Numbered from the stretch's first letter, positions 14,562 through 22,871 are shown. The stretch: DNA of 56,577 nt from Planctomycetota bacterium (GCA_016930595.1 JAFGGJ010000003.1:1-56577), one strand, 5' to 3'. The notes: a model not told the origin generated them from the sequence alone. Numbers and translations are program-made.

Positions 14562-15956
14562 ATGACAAACCTTGGCAGAAACCTTGTGATTCTGATACTT
14601 GTGGGAATAGTGGCAATGCCTGGGCGGAGCGAAGCCAGGGGTTTCGGCGCCACGCGGAGGACGGACGAAGAGGAGGGGGGCTCGGTATCGGAGGACAGCG
14701 GCGGCCTGGCAACGGCGGACGACCTGGAACAGGCGATACGGTCGAGACGGGCTGGGTTCAGGAGTTCGAAGAAGAGCCTTTCGACGCTGCTGGAAGAAGG
14801 CGGGATGACGCTGGAAGAGTGGGAGCGCGAGAAGGCTGCCCAGGCCCAGATGCGGATTACGAAGGTCGAAATTCCCGAGGATCTTCTGCTGGAATACGAC
14901 TGGAGCCTGCCGTTTCACCAGGCAATAAGGAGGGACGGCATCTGGGTTTGCAAGGACATGATACTGGTGTTGACGAGGGGAAATTCGCTTTACGCTATAG
15001 ACAGGCTGTTGGGGAGGGTGCTTTGGGAAGTGGTATTGAGGTCGAAGCCGAGCTATCCGCCGGAGGTGACCCAGACGGCCGTGTACGTGGTCGTGGACAA
15101 CTACATAATCGCGATAGACAAGGTGCAGGGACAGATCATATGGCGGAAACAGCCGGACTTCCCGATATCGGCGTCGCCGCTGGTGATTGAACCGAATATT
15201 TTCGTGCCGGCGTGGGATGGGAAATTCTATTCGCTGGAAATAAAGCGGCGCGAGAAGGTGTACCTGAGGGGGACGACGGAGGATACGACGTTCCGTTCAT
15301 ACGAATACAACCTGTACTACAGGTGGCATCATACGACGCAGGGGCACATAGTGGCGTCGGCTACGGACAGGGAAGGGGCGTTGTATTTCGGCAGCGAGGA
15401 CGGTTATTTGTATTCGATAAGCCGTGACGGGGAATTGAGGTTCCAGTTCCAGACGCAGGGGAAGATAGAAGCGACGCCGGACTGCAGCGGAGCGACGTGT
15501 TTCGTGGGGGCAACCGACTTCAACCTGTACGGAGTGGACAGGCTGACGGGCGATGAGAAGTGGCATTTTTCGGCCGGAGGCGATTTGAGAAAATCGGCGA
15601 GCGTGGACGGCAACCAGCTTGTGTACGTGCCGGTGCGCAACCAGGGTTACTATGCCCTGAACGCTGTAACGGGGCGGGAAATGTGGCACATAAAAGACGG
15701 GATCGGGATAGCGGGGCTTTCACCGGACAGGGTGTACATGTACCTGGACGACAACCGGCTGGCGGCGATCGACAAGAACCGGGGCAGGGTGACGTGGATA
15801 AGCCTGATGCGGGGGTTCGCTTTCTGCGTGGACAGCCCGAACCGCTGGCAGGATCCGAAGGATCCGATGCGGGTATACCTGGTGAGCAACAACAACGTGC
15901 TCGTGAGTCTCAAGGAGCAGGAGCGGCTCTTCAAGGGGGAAAAGGCCGAGAAGTAA
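14562..15956 (+). CDS. Exported PQQ-like beta-propeller protein (BamB-like repeats)
   Basis: A 464-aa protein with a signal peptide (residues 1-about 25, hydrophobic VILILVGIVAMPG). A helical region with an LLEEGGMTLEEWE segment is followed from about residue 125 by PQQ-like propeller repeats, for example LYAIDRLLGRVLWEV, IIAIDKVQGQIIWR, LYGVDRLTGDEKWHF and YYALNAVTGREMWHIK. These blades resemble BamB and quinoprotein dehydrogenases, but no PQQ-binding or calcium site is obvious. It probably acts as a protein-binding scaffold at the envelope. ATG 14562 follows AGAGGGGAAAAG. The TPR gene follows after 59 bp on the same strand, and the two may form an operon. Confidence 0.85.
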   Translation: MTNLGRNLVILILVGIVAMPGRSEARGFGATRRTDEEEGGSVSEDSGGLATADDLEQAIRSRRAGFRSSKKSLSTLLEEGGMTLEEWEREKAAQAQMRITKVEIPEDLLLEYDWSLPFHQAIRRDGIWVCKDMILVLTRGNSLYAIDRLLGRVLWEVVLRSKPSYPPEVTQTAVYVVVDNYIIAIDKVQGQIIWRKQPDFPISASPLVIEPNIFVPAWDGKFYSLEIKRREKVYLRGTTEDTTFRSYEYNLYYRWHHTTQGHIVASATDREGALYFGSEDGYLYSISRDGELRFQFQTQGKIEATPDCSGATCFVGATDFNLYGVDRLTGDEKWHFSAGGDLRKSASVDGNQLVYVPVRNQGYYALNAVTGREMWHIKDGIGIAGLSPDRVYMYLDDNRLAAIDKNRGRVTWISLMRGFAFCVDSPNRWQDPKDPMRVYLVSNNNVLVSLKEQERLFKGEKAEK

Positions 15957-16015
15957 GCGTGGGGGTGTGGCAACCGTGAGCGGATGCGGTTACTGAAGGC
16001 CGCGGCAGGTCTGCA

Positions 16016-17371
16016 ATGAGATTCTTCATAAGTGTTCCGGCTGTTGTCATCATGGCGGCGGTTGCCGCGCGCGCCGAGGGGCACGACGCGTACAACGCCG
16101 GCGTGGAAGCAACGCGCCGGCATCAGTATTCGAAGGCGCTGGGGCTTTATGAAGAGGCGATGAAGGACAAAGCCTTCGCGGCGGAACATCCCGACGTGTA
16201 CTACTGGGCCGGCCAGGCGGCGGTGCTGGCCGGTGAAAGACGGGGGGAGGAGTACCTTGTTCGGGCGCTCGGCCTGTGCGGCGACCTGGACTTGAGAGGA
16301 CGCGCCCGCTACTGGCTTGCCGAGGCACGGTTGATGAGAGGCAGCCCCGGGGGAGCCCTGAAGGCGCTGGATGAAGGCGCCGTGGCGGAAATATACATGC
16401 GGCGTGCGGGCCTGGTCCGGCTGAAGGCATCGGTGCGGGCAGGGAAGCCGAAAGAAACGCTTTCCGTGATGAAAGGCGTTGTGGAATACCGGGAACTGGA
16501 TGCGGAAACGGCCGGGGCAATCGGCCCGGCCGTGGACCTGTTGAAGAAAAGCCTGTCCGGCGACGACCTGTTTGAACTCCTGAAGGAACTCGCGAAGCGG
16601 GCCGGACCGGTGACAAGGGCGGAACTGGCAAGACGCGGCGCATACGAGGCGGCGCGCGGGAACAACTCGGGTCAGGCGCTGTATTTTCTGAAAACGCTGG
16701 ATGGGGAAGGGCAAGGGCCGGAAGCAATAGTATCGGCCCTGGAAGACCTGAAAGCCGGCCGCGCCGCCGAAGCCGAGAAACGCCTGGGCGACCTGCTGGC
16801 TGTAGCGGACTGCAGCCCGGAAGCGGCGAAGGTGGCATGCCGGGTGCTTACCGGCATATACATGGATACGGGGCGATTTGGAGATGTTCTGGGGCTGGCT
16901 AAGAGGTTCCCGGCGGTGGGCGGCGATGCCGAATTGATGCTGTGCACGGCAGAATTCGCCTGCGCTGCCGGCCGGTGGGAAGCCGTTCTGGAAGCCCTGG
17001 GCTATTGCACGCCGGACAACCTGTCAGAAGGACAGGCCGAGCGGTACCACTATGCCGGTGGCTGGGCGAGGTACAGGCTTGGGACGCCGGGGGAGGCGGC
17101 GCCCGAGTTTCTGCGGATGGTGAGACGGTGCAGCGCGTCGGCGAGAGCTCCGGAAGCCCTGTATCTTGCGGCAGTGTGTCTCTATGACGCCGGCAACCTG
17201 CAGAAAGCCGAAGAGGCGATGGAAATGGTACGGAGGCTGTATCCGGAGAGCGCTTTTGCCGCCTGCGGGCTAGAGCGAAGCGAGCCAGCCACCGTCAACG
17301 TAAAGGATCTGCCCGGTGATGAAACGGGCGAAACCGGAGGCCAGGAACAAGACGGCGCCGGCGATATCTGA
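16016..17371 (+). CDS. Exported TPR-repeat protein
   Basis: A 451-aa protein with an N-terminal signal peptide (about residues 1-20, FISVPAVVIMAAVAARA) followed by TPR helix pairs, e.g. YNAGVEATRRHQYSKALGLYEEAMKD cut short here, and near the C-terminus APEALYLAAVCLYDAGNLQ. No catalytic motif. TPR arrays usually bind partner proteins; pairing with the PQQ propeller upstream suggests an envelope complex (inference). The final 34 codons run antisense into the 3' end of the SDR gene (102-bp convergent overlap), and these residues (PATVNVKDLPGDETGETGG) look unlike TPR sequence, so the natural C-terminus may be a read-through tail. Confidence 0.82.
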   Translation: MRFFISVPAVVIMAAVAARAEGHDAYNAGVEATRRHQYSKALGLYEEAMKDKAFAAEHPDVYYWAGQAAVLAGERRGEEYLVRALGLCGDLDLRGRARYWLAEARLMRGSPGGALKALDEGAVAEIYMRRAGLVRLKASVRAGKPKETLSVMKGVVEYRELDAETAGAIGPAVDLLKKSLSGDDLFELLKELAKRAGPVTRAELARRGAYEAARGNNSGQALYFLKTLDGEGQGPEAIVSALEDLKAGRAAEAEKRLGDLLAVADCSPEAAKVACRVLTGIYMDTGRFGDVLGLAKRFPAVGGDAELMLCTAEFACAAGRWEAVLEALGYCTPDNLSEGQAERYHYAGGWARYRLGTPGEAAPEFLRMVRRCSASARAPEALYLAAVCLYDAGNLQKAEEAMEMVRRLYPESAFAACGLERSEPATVNVKDLPGDETGETGGQEQDGAGDI

Positions 17372-18037
17372 CGGGACGCCCCATCTCTTCAGGGGCGTTC
17401 TGCCAAGGACCCAGTCGTTGAAGGCGGGATCATCCTTCAGGCCGCGGGTCATTTCGGTGGCGATGTAGCCGGGGCCGACGGCATTGACGGTGATATCGTG
17501 GGGCGCCCATTCCACGGCGAGGGCCTTGGTCAACTGGCGGATACCGCCCTTGCTGGCGGTATAGGGGGCGATGGTGGGACGGGCGGCTTCCGAGAGGAGG
17601 CTGGCGATGTTGACAATAGCCCCCGGTGAGCCGCTCCCGGCCAGGTGATGGAAGAATGCCTGCGAAAGGAAGAAAACGGCGTCCAGGTTGACCGCCATGA
17701 CCTGCCGCCACGTGGCGAGGTCCGTTTCGGCGGCGGGAGACCTCAGGTTGATCCCCGCATTATTGACGAGTATGTCGGCACGTCCGATGCTTGAGACAAC
17801 AGCGTCGTAGTACGGACGGATGGCATCGGTGGATGAAAGATCCGCCGGGGCAACGTGAGCAGTGCCTCCGGCGGCCCTTATACGTTCCGAGGTTTCATTG
17901 AGGGCTTCTGCGTTCCTGGAACAGAGGATGACTTCGGCGCCGGCGCGTGCCAGCGTGACGGCGATGGAAGCCCCGATGCCCCGGCCGGAACCGGTGACGA
18001 GCGCCCTGTGTCCGGACAGGTCTATTTCTATCGACAT
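17270..18037 (-). CDS. Short-chain dehydrogenase/reductase (SDR family)
   Basis: A 255-aa classical SDR of the FabG-like type: cofactor loop TGSGRGIGASIA, NNAGIN, catalytic Ser in IVNIASLLS, and Tyr-x3-Lys in YTASKGG. The C-terminal FITGQILYVDGGW is standard. SRN after the second strand suggests NADP(H) preference (inference). The substrate cannot be read from sequence; sugar or polyol dehydrogenases and 3-ketoacyl reductases share these features. I chose ATG 18037; it overlaps the pdxB 3' end by 10 bp. The 3' end overlaps the TPR gene convergently. Confidence 0.92.
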   Translation of the reverse strand: MSIEIDLSGHRALVTGSGRGIGASIAVTLARAGAEVILCSRNAEALNETSERIRAAGGTAHVAPADLSSTDAIRPYYDAVVSSIGRADILVNNAGINLRSPAAETDLATWRQVMAVNLDAVFFLSQAFFHHLAGSGSPGAIVNIASLLSEAARPTIAPYTASKGGIRQLTKALAVEWAPHDITVNAVGPGYIATEMTRGLKDDPAFNDWVLGRTPLKRWGVPSDIAGAVLFLASGFARFITGQILYVDGGWLASL

Positions 18038-19206
18038 GCGGTTTCGTCCCCCGTGACCATGAAACCCAATTCGGAAAGCATGCGCGCGGCGGGGCACGGC
18101 GACGGGCAGGTGACAGTTATGTTGGGGAATTCGCGTCGTACGGGGTACGTCTTGCGGAGGTAATCGAAGTACGTGGACCTGTTGGAGGGCGAGAGGGCGA
18201 GAATACGGCGGGTGCGGTTGTCATCTTCGTTGATGTCGTAGGCGGTGCGGACGGCTAGCGAGACGGCTTTGTGAGTGCCGAGGCCCGGGGGAAGATCGAT
18301 GCCGGAAACAGGTGGAGGCGGCATGGCCGTCAGCATGTCCCAGGAAGCGGGGCGACCGAGGTGGGAGGCCAACGCTCGGTGGAGCATCAGGGTGCCGCGC
18401 ACTTTGCCGTCGAAGGCGTATCCCGCTATGTGCGGGGTGGCTATGAAGGCCGCGGCAAGGGTGTCGGTCGAAATGGAGGGTTCGTTATTCCAGACGTCGA
18501 GGACTGCAGCGGCCAGATGGCCGGAGCGCAGGGAGCGAAGAAGAGAGGTTTCATCAACGACGGCGCCGCGGGACGAGTTTATGAGCACGGCACCGGGTTT
18601 CATCTGTGCGAGGAAAGGCTCGTCAACAAGATGATAAGTCGGGTAGTTGCCGTCTTTTGTCAGCGGAGTGTGCACCGTGACGACGTCGGCAGAGGGGAGG
18701 ATTTCCCGCAGAGGGAGGTATTTTTCATCGCCGGTGGCATCCCTGAGGGGCGGGTCGTTGACCAGTGCCTTGAAGCGCAAGGCCTGCAGTTTCGAGACTA
18801 CCCGCCCGCCGACGTTGCCTGCTCCCACGACGGCCACGGTAACATCGGGAAGGGAGAGAATGCCTGCGTCGCAGAGACGCAGCAGGGCGGCGGTGATGTA
18901 TTCGGCTACGGACAGGGCGTTTGAGCCCGGGGCGGCGGCGAAAGATATGCCGCGTGAATCAAGGTAGGCTTCATCGACGTGATCGGTGCCTATCGTGGCA
19001 GTCCCCACGAACCCGACGTGAGAGCCGTCGAGAAGATGCCTGTCCACCCTTGTGACAGACCGGACGAGGAGGACGTCGGCGTTTTTGAGGTTGGCGGCGG
19101 AGATGTCCCTGCCGGGCATGGATGTTACCGTACCGAAGGGCGCAAAGGCCGCGGCGACGTAAGGGATGTTCTCGTCGGCGACGATGTTGAGCGGCTGACG
19201 CGTCAT
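18028..19206 (-). CDS. pdxB: 4-phosphoerythronate dehydrogenase
   Basis: NAD-dependent oxidation of 4-phosphoerythronate in DXP-dependent pyridoxal phosphate synthesis. The protein shows the D-2-hydroxyacid dehydrogenase fold with PdxB features: N-terminal IVADENIPYV, FVGTATIGTDHVD, VAVVGAGNVGGRVV for NAD, then VHTPLT, LINSSRGAVVDE with the catalytic Arg, and TPHIAGY with the catalytic His. A C-terminal dimerisation domain follows, and the 392-aa length fits PdxB (about 380). Its ATG overlaps the SGNH gene stop by 4 bp. Confidence 0.93.
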   Translation of the reverse strand: MTRQPLNIVADENIPYVAAAFAPFGTVTSMPGRDISAANLKNADVLLVRSVTRVDRHLLDGSHVGFVGTATIGTDHVDEAYLDSRGISFAAAPGSNALSVAEYITAALLRLCDAGILSLPDVTVAVVGAGNVGGRVVSKLQALRFKALVNDPPLRDATGDEKYLPLREILPSADVVTVHTPLTKDGNYPTYHLVDEPFLAQMKPGAVLINSSRGAVVDETSLLRSLRSGHLAAAVLDVWNNEPSISTDTLAAAFIATPHIAGYAFDGKVRGTLMLHRALASHLGRPASWDMLTAMPPPPVSGIDLPPGLGTHKAVSLAVRTAYDINEDDNRTRRILALSPSNRSTYFDYLRKTYPVRREFPNITVTCPSPCPAARMLSELGFMVTGDETACR

Positions 19207-20543
19207 ATTTCGATTTCGTCGATGGACTGCTGCACGTCATCCGGGATGTCGGGTTTCTTGCCGCCGTCTTTGCCCGGGGTGTCCTTGTCGCCGGTTCCGC
19301 CCAGCGATTCGGGAAGCCGGTCGAATGCCCAGTGCGCCAGTGCCGCGTGCAGTGCGGCGGCCCTGTCATTGATGGCGTCGTACCCGGCCATGGTGATCTT
19401 GAGTTGCGAGAAGTTCTTCTTCTGGTTGGCATTGACGATGGAGCATGCATCGAGAAAAGGTATCATCTTGGTGTCCGCGACCAGCTTTATGATGGAGTTC
19501 ATACCCTGGGCGGACTGGGCCATTGGCGTGGGGACGTTGAGTCTTTCCGGGGCGCTGCAGAGGACCGGGGCCGCACCGTTGGCAAGGCACAGGTCGACAA
19601 TGTCGTTGAGCGCCGTGGAGATATCCTTGTGCGAAGCCTTGTTGAGCATGTCTTCTACGCCCGGCATTATGAAGATGACTTCGGGCTTTTCCCTGGGGAG
19701 GTGCCGTTCTAGGTCTTTCTGAATAGCGGCCAGGGGCTTGTTCCTGCCGGTGGCGCGGCTTATGGAGACGAAGGAATAGCCCTTGAGAGAGCCGTTGCGC
19801 AGGCGTTGTATGAAGCTCGTGCTGTTGGCAGCAGCGGATCCGGCGGTCATGACGGACTTGGCCTTGGCCGGTTTTTCCGCTGCCGTGCGCGCCGATCTTA
19901 TCCTGTAGACAGCGCGCCGGTCCAGTGTATACCTGTCCGTGGCGAGGTTGGCGTTGAGCTCGTTGACGGCGAGTTTCTGCAGGGCGATTTCCCTGGCGAT
20001 ATCCTGCGGAGGGTCGTCGTAGTAAAGAGCCATCTGGTCGACGTAGAAGTTGATCTTGCTGTTTCTGCCGCCGCCGTAGACGTTGACGGACTTGAGAACG
20101 GTGCCGTTCGTATCGGCAGGAACGTTGTTGTCGAAACGCATGCTGGAAAAGGGCAGGTACACGGGGACCCAGACGTTGGGGACGGAACTGAAATGGTGCG
20201 CGATGTTGCCGTTGGGGGAATCGGTGTTGATCTGGATCTTGAACGTGGTTACGGTATCGCAGTAGTACCAGAAGAACAGGACAGTGCCGACCTTGGTGGC
20301 GGGGCGGGTTTTCAGGTCCCGGGAAAGGCCGATGCCGAAGTAGAGATTGTTCAGCATGGGGACGGCCCGCGCCGCTCCGGGAGAGCCGTTGACGGTCGGC
20401 GAGGCAACCAGTTCGGCTTTTTCCCACAGCTTGGCATCCAGGGCGCCGGAGTCGAAATTCTCGTAGAGGATGATGTTTTCTGCGGAACCCGCTGCGCCGC
20501 AGAAGAGAAGAGAGGCTACGACCGGCAGGCAATGAAGCCGCAT
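19203..20543 (-). CDS. Exported protein: jelly-roll domain plus degenerate SGNH-like domain
   Basis: A 446-aa protein with a cleavable signal peptide (about 1-20). Residues about 22-180 look like a beta-sandwich carbohydrate-binding module (FDSGALDAKLWEKAEL, later KINFYVDQMALYYDD). Residues about 225-430 have a flavodoxin-like SGNH layout, with possible equivalents of the usual blocks: AGSAAANSTSF for GDS, IMPGVEDML for the GxND block, and a late Asp-x5-His. Key residues deviate, so hydrolase activity is doubtful. An acidic, glycine-rich tail ends the protein. ATG 20543 has the best ribosome site in the window. It is translationally coupled to pdxB, an odd partner. Confidence 0.78.
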   Translation of the reverse strand: MRLHCLPVVASLLFCGAAGSAENIILYENFDSGALDAKLWEKAELVASPTVNGSPGAARAVPMLNNLYFGIGLSRDLKTRPATKVGTVLFFWYYCDTVTTFKIQINTDSPNGNIAHHFSSVPNVWVPVYLPFSSMRFDNNVPADTNGTVLKSVNVYGGGRNSKINFYVDQMALYYDDPPQDIAREIALQKLAVNELNANLATDRYTLDRRAVYRIRSARTAAEKPAKAKSVMTAGSAAANSTSFIQRLRNGSLKGYSFVSISRATGRNKPLAAIQKDLERHLPREKPEVIFIMPGVEDMLNKASHKDISTALNDIVDLCLANGAAPVLCSAPERLNVPTPMAQSAQGMNSIIKLVADTKMIPFLDACSIVNANQKKNFSQLKITMAGYDAINDRAAALHAALAHWAFDRLPESLGGTGDKDTPGKDGGKKPDIPDDVQQSIDEIEI

Positions 20544-20551
20544 GGCACTGT

Positions 20552-20560
20552 ACCTCCTTT
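20552..20560 (-). promoter_or_regulatory. Full-consensus ribosome binding site
   Basis: AAAGGAGGT on the minus strand, eight bases before the ATG at 20543. It pairs fully with the canonical 16S rRNA tail, fixing this start and showing that the organism uses classical Shine-Dalgarno initiation. Confidence 0.9.
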
Positions 20561-20576
20561 GGGTTGGTACTGAACC

Positions 20577-20604
20577 ATATTAACCGGCATTCGCCGGTAT
20601 GCAA
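20577..20604 (-). promoter_or_regulatory. Promoter with a perfect palindrome filling the -35/-10 spacer
   Basis: On the minus strand TTGCAT (20599-20604) and TAATAT (20577-20582) flank a 16-base spacer. That spacer is itself ACCGGC-4-GCCGGT, a perfect inverted repeat (20583-20598). The placement is that of an operator bound by a dimeric repressor or of a MerR-type site. It would drive the SGNH protein-pdxB-SDR genes. Confidence 0.6.
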
Positions 20605-20613
20605 GGCCGGTGC

Positions 20614-20642
20614 TTGACGGAGTGCGGCTCCAGGGATATGCT
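20614..20642 (+). promoter_or_regulatory. Promoter of the FHA / HU-HATPase genes
   Basis: TTGACG (20614-20619), a 17-base spacer and TATGCT (20637-20642). Predicted start near 20649, about 60 bases before the FHA gene. It is back to back with the palindromic promoter of the opposite strand, so a regulator at 20583-20598 could affect both. Confidence 0.65.
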
Positions 20643-20708
20643 TTAGTGAATTAACAAGGTCGGGCCTTGGGTCTGGAGCGCCGGCATGACACGACAAATA
20701 GGGGCCGC

Positions 20709-21101
20709 ATGATGCAGAAGGTGCCTGTTCTTATCGGCATTGCGGGACACGTCAAGAACGTCCGTTATCCGCTGGAATACGGCAAAACCGTGGTCGTGGG
20801 GAGAAGCCGCTCCGTCGATCTGTCGCTGCAGCAGATGGACAGCTACCTGAACATGACGGACAAGGAGCGTGAAGAGGACAGGGCGGTGCGGACGGTGAGC
20901 GGAAGGCACTTTGAAGTCACAATGTACAACCTGAAGGCCGTAGAGATAGTGAACCTTTCTCCCAACGGCACGTACGTTGACGGCAAGCCTGTAGACAGGC
21001 TGCTCGTGGACGACCTGGCGCAGAAGAGCCACGAAATAGCATTCGGTCTGGCCGAACGAATGAAATTGGCGATGGAAGAAGTGGCGGACGACCGGTCGTA
21101 G
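20709..21101 (+). CDS. Single FHA-domain protein
   Basis: A 130-aa protein made of almost nothing but an FHA phosphothreonine-binding domain. The conserved pocket residues are present: Gly31-Arg32 (VVVGRSRSVDL), Ser64-Gly-Arg-His67 (TVSGRHFEV) and Asn86-Gly-Thr (LSPNGTYVDG). A helical C-terminus (about 102-130) is extra. An insertion rich in charged residues (about 43-60, MDSYLNMTDKEREEDRA) separates strands before the SGRH motif. ATG 20709 (or 20712) follows AGGGG. It lies 38 bp upstream of the HU fusion gene, and the two are probably co-transcribed. It is likely to dock phosphorylated partners of the Ser/Thr kinase system. Confidence 0.88.
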   Translation: MMQKVPVLIGIAGHVKNVRYPLEYGKTVVVGRSRSVDLSLQQMDSYLNMTDKEREEDRAVRTVSGRHFEVTMYNLKAVEIVNLSPNGTYVDGKPVDRLLVDDLAQKSHEIAFGLAERMKLAMEEVADDRS

Positions 21102-21139
21102 GGACCGCGGGGCTTTAATCTCCAGATAGGGGGCTGAAA

Positions 21140-22264
21140 ATGGCTCGCATCGGCAAGCAGGAGCTTGCGAAAATAATGGCTGAACGCGGAGGCGTTTCCG
21201 AAAAAGCGGCCCAGAAGTCCATGGATGCGATGATAGAGGCCATAAGCGAAGGGCTTGCATCCGGGGACATCATAGAATTACCGGGTTTCATGAAGTTCTA
21301 CGCCGACGACGTGGCGCCGAGCAGCAGGGTGAACGCCAGTACGGGTGAGCGGACGGTGAGGCCGGCGGGCAGGACCGTGCGGGCGGTGTTGAGCAAGGCT
21401 TTCAAGGACCGCGCAATAGAGAACAACAAGGTCAAGGGAGTGGGGATAATACTGGCGACGGCTCCGGATAACAGGTTTGCCATGGACCTGAAACAGATAC
21501 TCGTACCGGAGGGCATACAGTGCATAGTGCAGCCGGACCTGGCAGGCGGAGTGAAGGAACTGGGCGGCAGGGCAAAGCTGGCGGATTTCATAGTGGTGAC
21601 GCCGTCGATATCCGAGGTGAACTACGAAGAGACGGTCATGTACGCCAAGAGCCGCAAGGTAACGGCGTTCCTGCCGATACTCAGGGGCGCTTTTGAAGTC
21701 GAGAAATACGAGAAGCCGACCGGGTTCAAGATTCTGCCGGACCACATATTCAGTTCGGCGGTTGAAGTCGCAAAACAGATAAGGGGAGACCTGGACCGCT
21801 GGCGTGAAGAGAAACACTATTTCAAGAGACAGTTCCGTCTGAAGTCGGCATCGGGGATGGAGACGATCAATGCGCTTTTCAAGGCGTTCGACCGGCTTGC
21901 CGGGCGGATCCTGCCGAAAGCGGATGAAAACTACAAGATGCTCTCGGCCCTGCACGAAGCCATAGAGAATGCGGCTCAGCACGGCAACAGGGGGGACAAG
22001 GGCAAGTACGTGTCGATCGAATGGATAGAAGACCGCAAGAACGTGCGGATAACGGTCGAAGACGAAGGCCAGGGCTTCGACTACGCCAAGGCGATGGAGG
22101 CGGGGACCTTGAAGACGGCGGAGGCGGTAAGAAAGCACCTGGAAGCCGGCGCCGGGACAGGCGGCCTGGGTGTCAAGCTCATGCAGGAGGTTTTTGACGA
22201 GGTGGAATACACCGACGGTGGGAGAAAGCTCCACCTGTTGAAGGCGAGATCCCAGGGAAAGTGA
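21140..22264 (+). CDS. HU-like domain / pseudoreceiver / RsbW-like HATPase fusion protein
   Basis: A 374-aa three-part protein. Residues 1-92 match HU/IHF nucleoid proteins (KQELAKIMAERGGVSEKAAQK, ELPGF at 46-50, NASTGE at 65-70). The arm-tip proline that normally follows Asn65 is Ala66, so DNA bending may differ. Residues about 98-205 look like a flavodoxin-fold receiver (GVGIILATAPDNRFAMDLKQ, LADFIVVTPS) without a clear phospho-acceptor Asp at the end of the third strand. Residues about 235-370 form a GHKL ATPase: N-box Glu273/Asn277 (ALHEAIENAAQHGN), DEGQGFD at 308-314 and GTGGLGVKLM at 339-348. It resembles anti-sigma serine kinases such as RsbW/SpoIIAB, with no histidine phosphorylation box. 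ATG 21140 follows AGGGGG at good spacing. I know of no named family with this order. Confidence 0.88.
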   Translation: MARIGKQELAKIMAERGGVSEKAAQKSMDAMIEAISEGLASGDIIELPGFMKFYADDVAPSSRVNASTGERTVRPAGRTVRAVLSKAFKDRAIENNKVKGVGIILATAPDNRFAMDLKQILVPEGIQCIVQPDLAGGVKELGGRAKLADFIVVTPSISEVNYEETVMYAKSRKVTAFLPILRGAFEVEKYEKPTGFKILPDHIFSSAVEVAKQIRGDLDRWREEKHYFKRQFRLKSASGMETINALFKAFDRLAGRILPKADENYKMLSALHEAIENAAQHGNRGDKGKYVSIEWIEDRKNVRITVEDEGQGFDYAKAMEAGTLKTAEAVRKHLEAGAGTGGLGVKLMQEVFDEVEYTDGGRKLHLLKARSQGK

Positions 22265-22349
22265 TTCAGCAGCCGCAGCCGGCCGCTGCGGATTCCGGTA
22301 CAGGACTTCACATTACAGACAAGGGTATGTTTTGACATCAGGCACGCGT

Positions 22350-22829
22350 ATGGCGCTGGAGATGAGCGGCAGGGCGGCAGCCGTTCTGCTGCTGATCGTA
22401 CTGGTCGGGTGCTGCCATGACGAAGGGGCCGGCGGGTCGTTCGATCCGGACGAACCCTACGATACGAAGGACGTCATGCGCCTGCTGAGGGCGATGCCTG
22501 AACTGTACGGCGAAGTCGGCAGGTACGAAGACTTGGCGGCCGGTCCGGATTCGATATCGAAAGTAAGGCAATTCGACAGGCGCGCGGAAGAGCACGGCTA
22601 TTCCTGCTACATGGAATTCATTGTCGCTCTGAACCGCGTGACAAATGCCGTGGCGTACATTAGAATGCTTGAAAAAGCGCCCGCTCAGGGGAGAATTGAG
22701 CCTGGTGACGGAACGGACGTCAATCTGAAAAGGGATGCCGAACTGGTAAGGCCTTTCGTGGCGGATATCGAACGTGCCAGGCGGGAAGCCGAAGACGTGC
22801 ACGCCGTGAACGGGACGGGGGGGCCGTAA
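22350..22829 (+). CDS. Putative lipoprotein, function unknown
   Basis: A 159-aa protein with a lipoprotein signal: hydrophobic AAAVLLLIVLVGC with the lipobox LVGC. The mature part is acidic and helical (DTKDVMRLLRAMPELYGEVGR, later FIVALNRVTNAVAYIRMLEK). No family recognised. ATG 22350 is chosen; ATG 22362 and an upstream TTG at 22332 are alternatives. It sits between the HU fusion and the FHA-AsmA gene on the same strand, 42 bp before the latter. A 7-bp-arm hairpin at 22273-22291, without a T tract, lies upstream in the intergenic space. Confidence 0.72.
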   Translation: MALEMSGRAAAVLLLIVLVGCCHDEGAGGSFDPDEPYDTKDVMRLLRAMPELYGEVGRYEDLAAGPDSISKVRQFDRRAEEHGYSCYMEFIVALNRVTNAVAYIRMLEKAPAQGRIEPGDGTDVNLKRDAELVRPFVADIERARREAEDVHAVNGTGGP

Positions 22830-22871
22830 ATGCCGGCGTGATTGGTTCACGCCGGAGGCTGCGGAGCGGAT

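Noticed and set aside
22273..22291. Terminator after the HU fusion gene
   Set aside because: There is a 7-bp hairpin (CCGCAGC/GCTGCGG) but no following T tract, and genes continue on the same strand.
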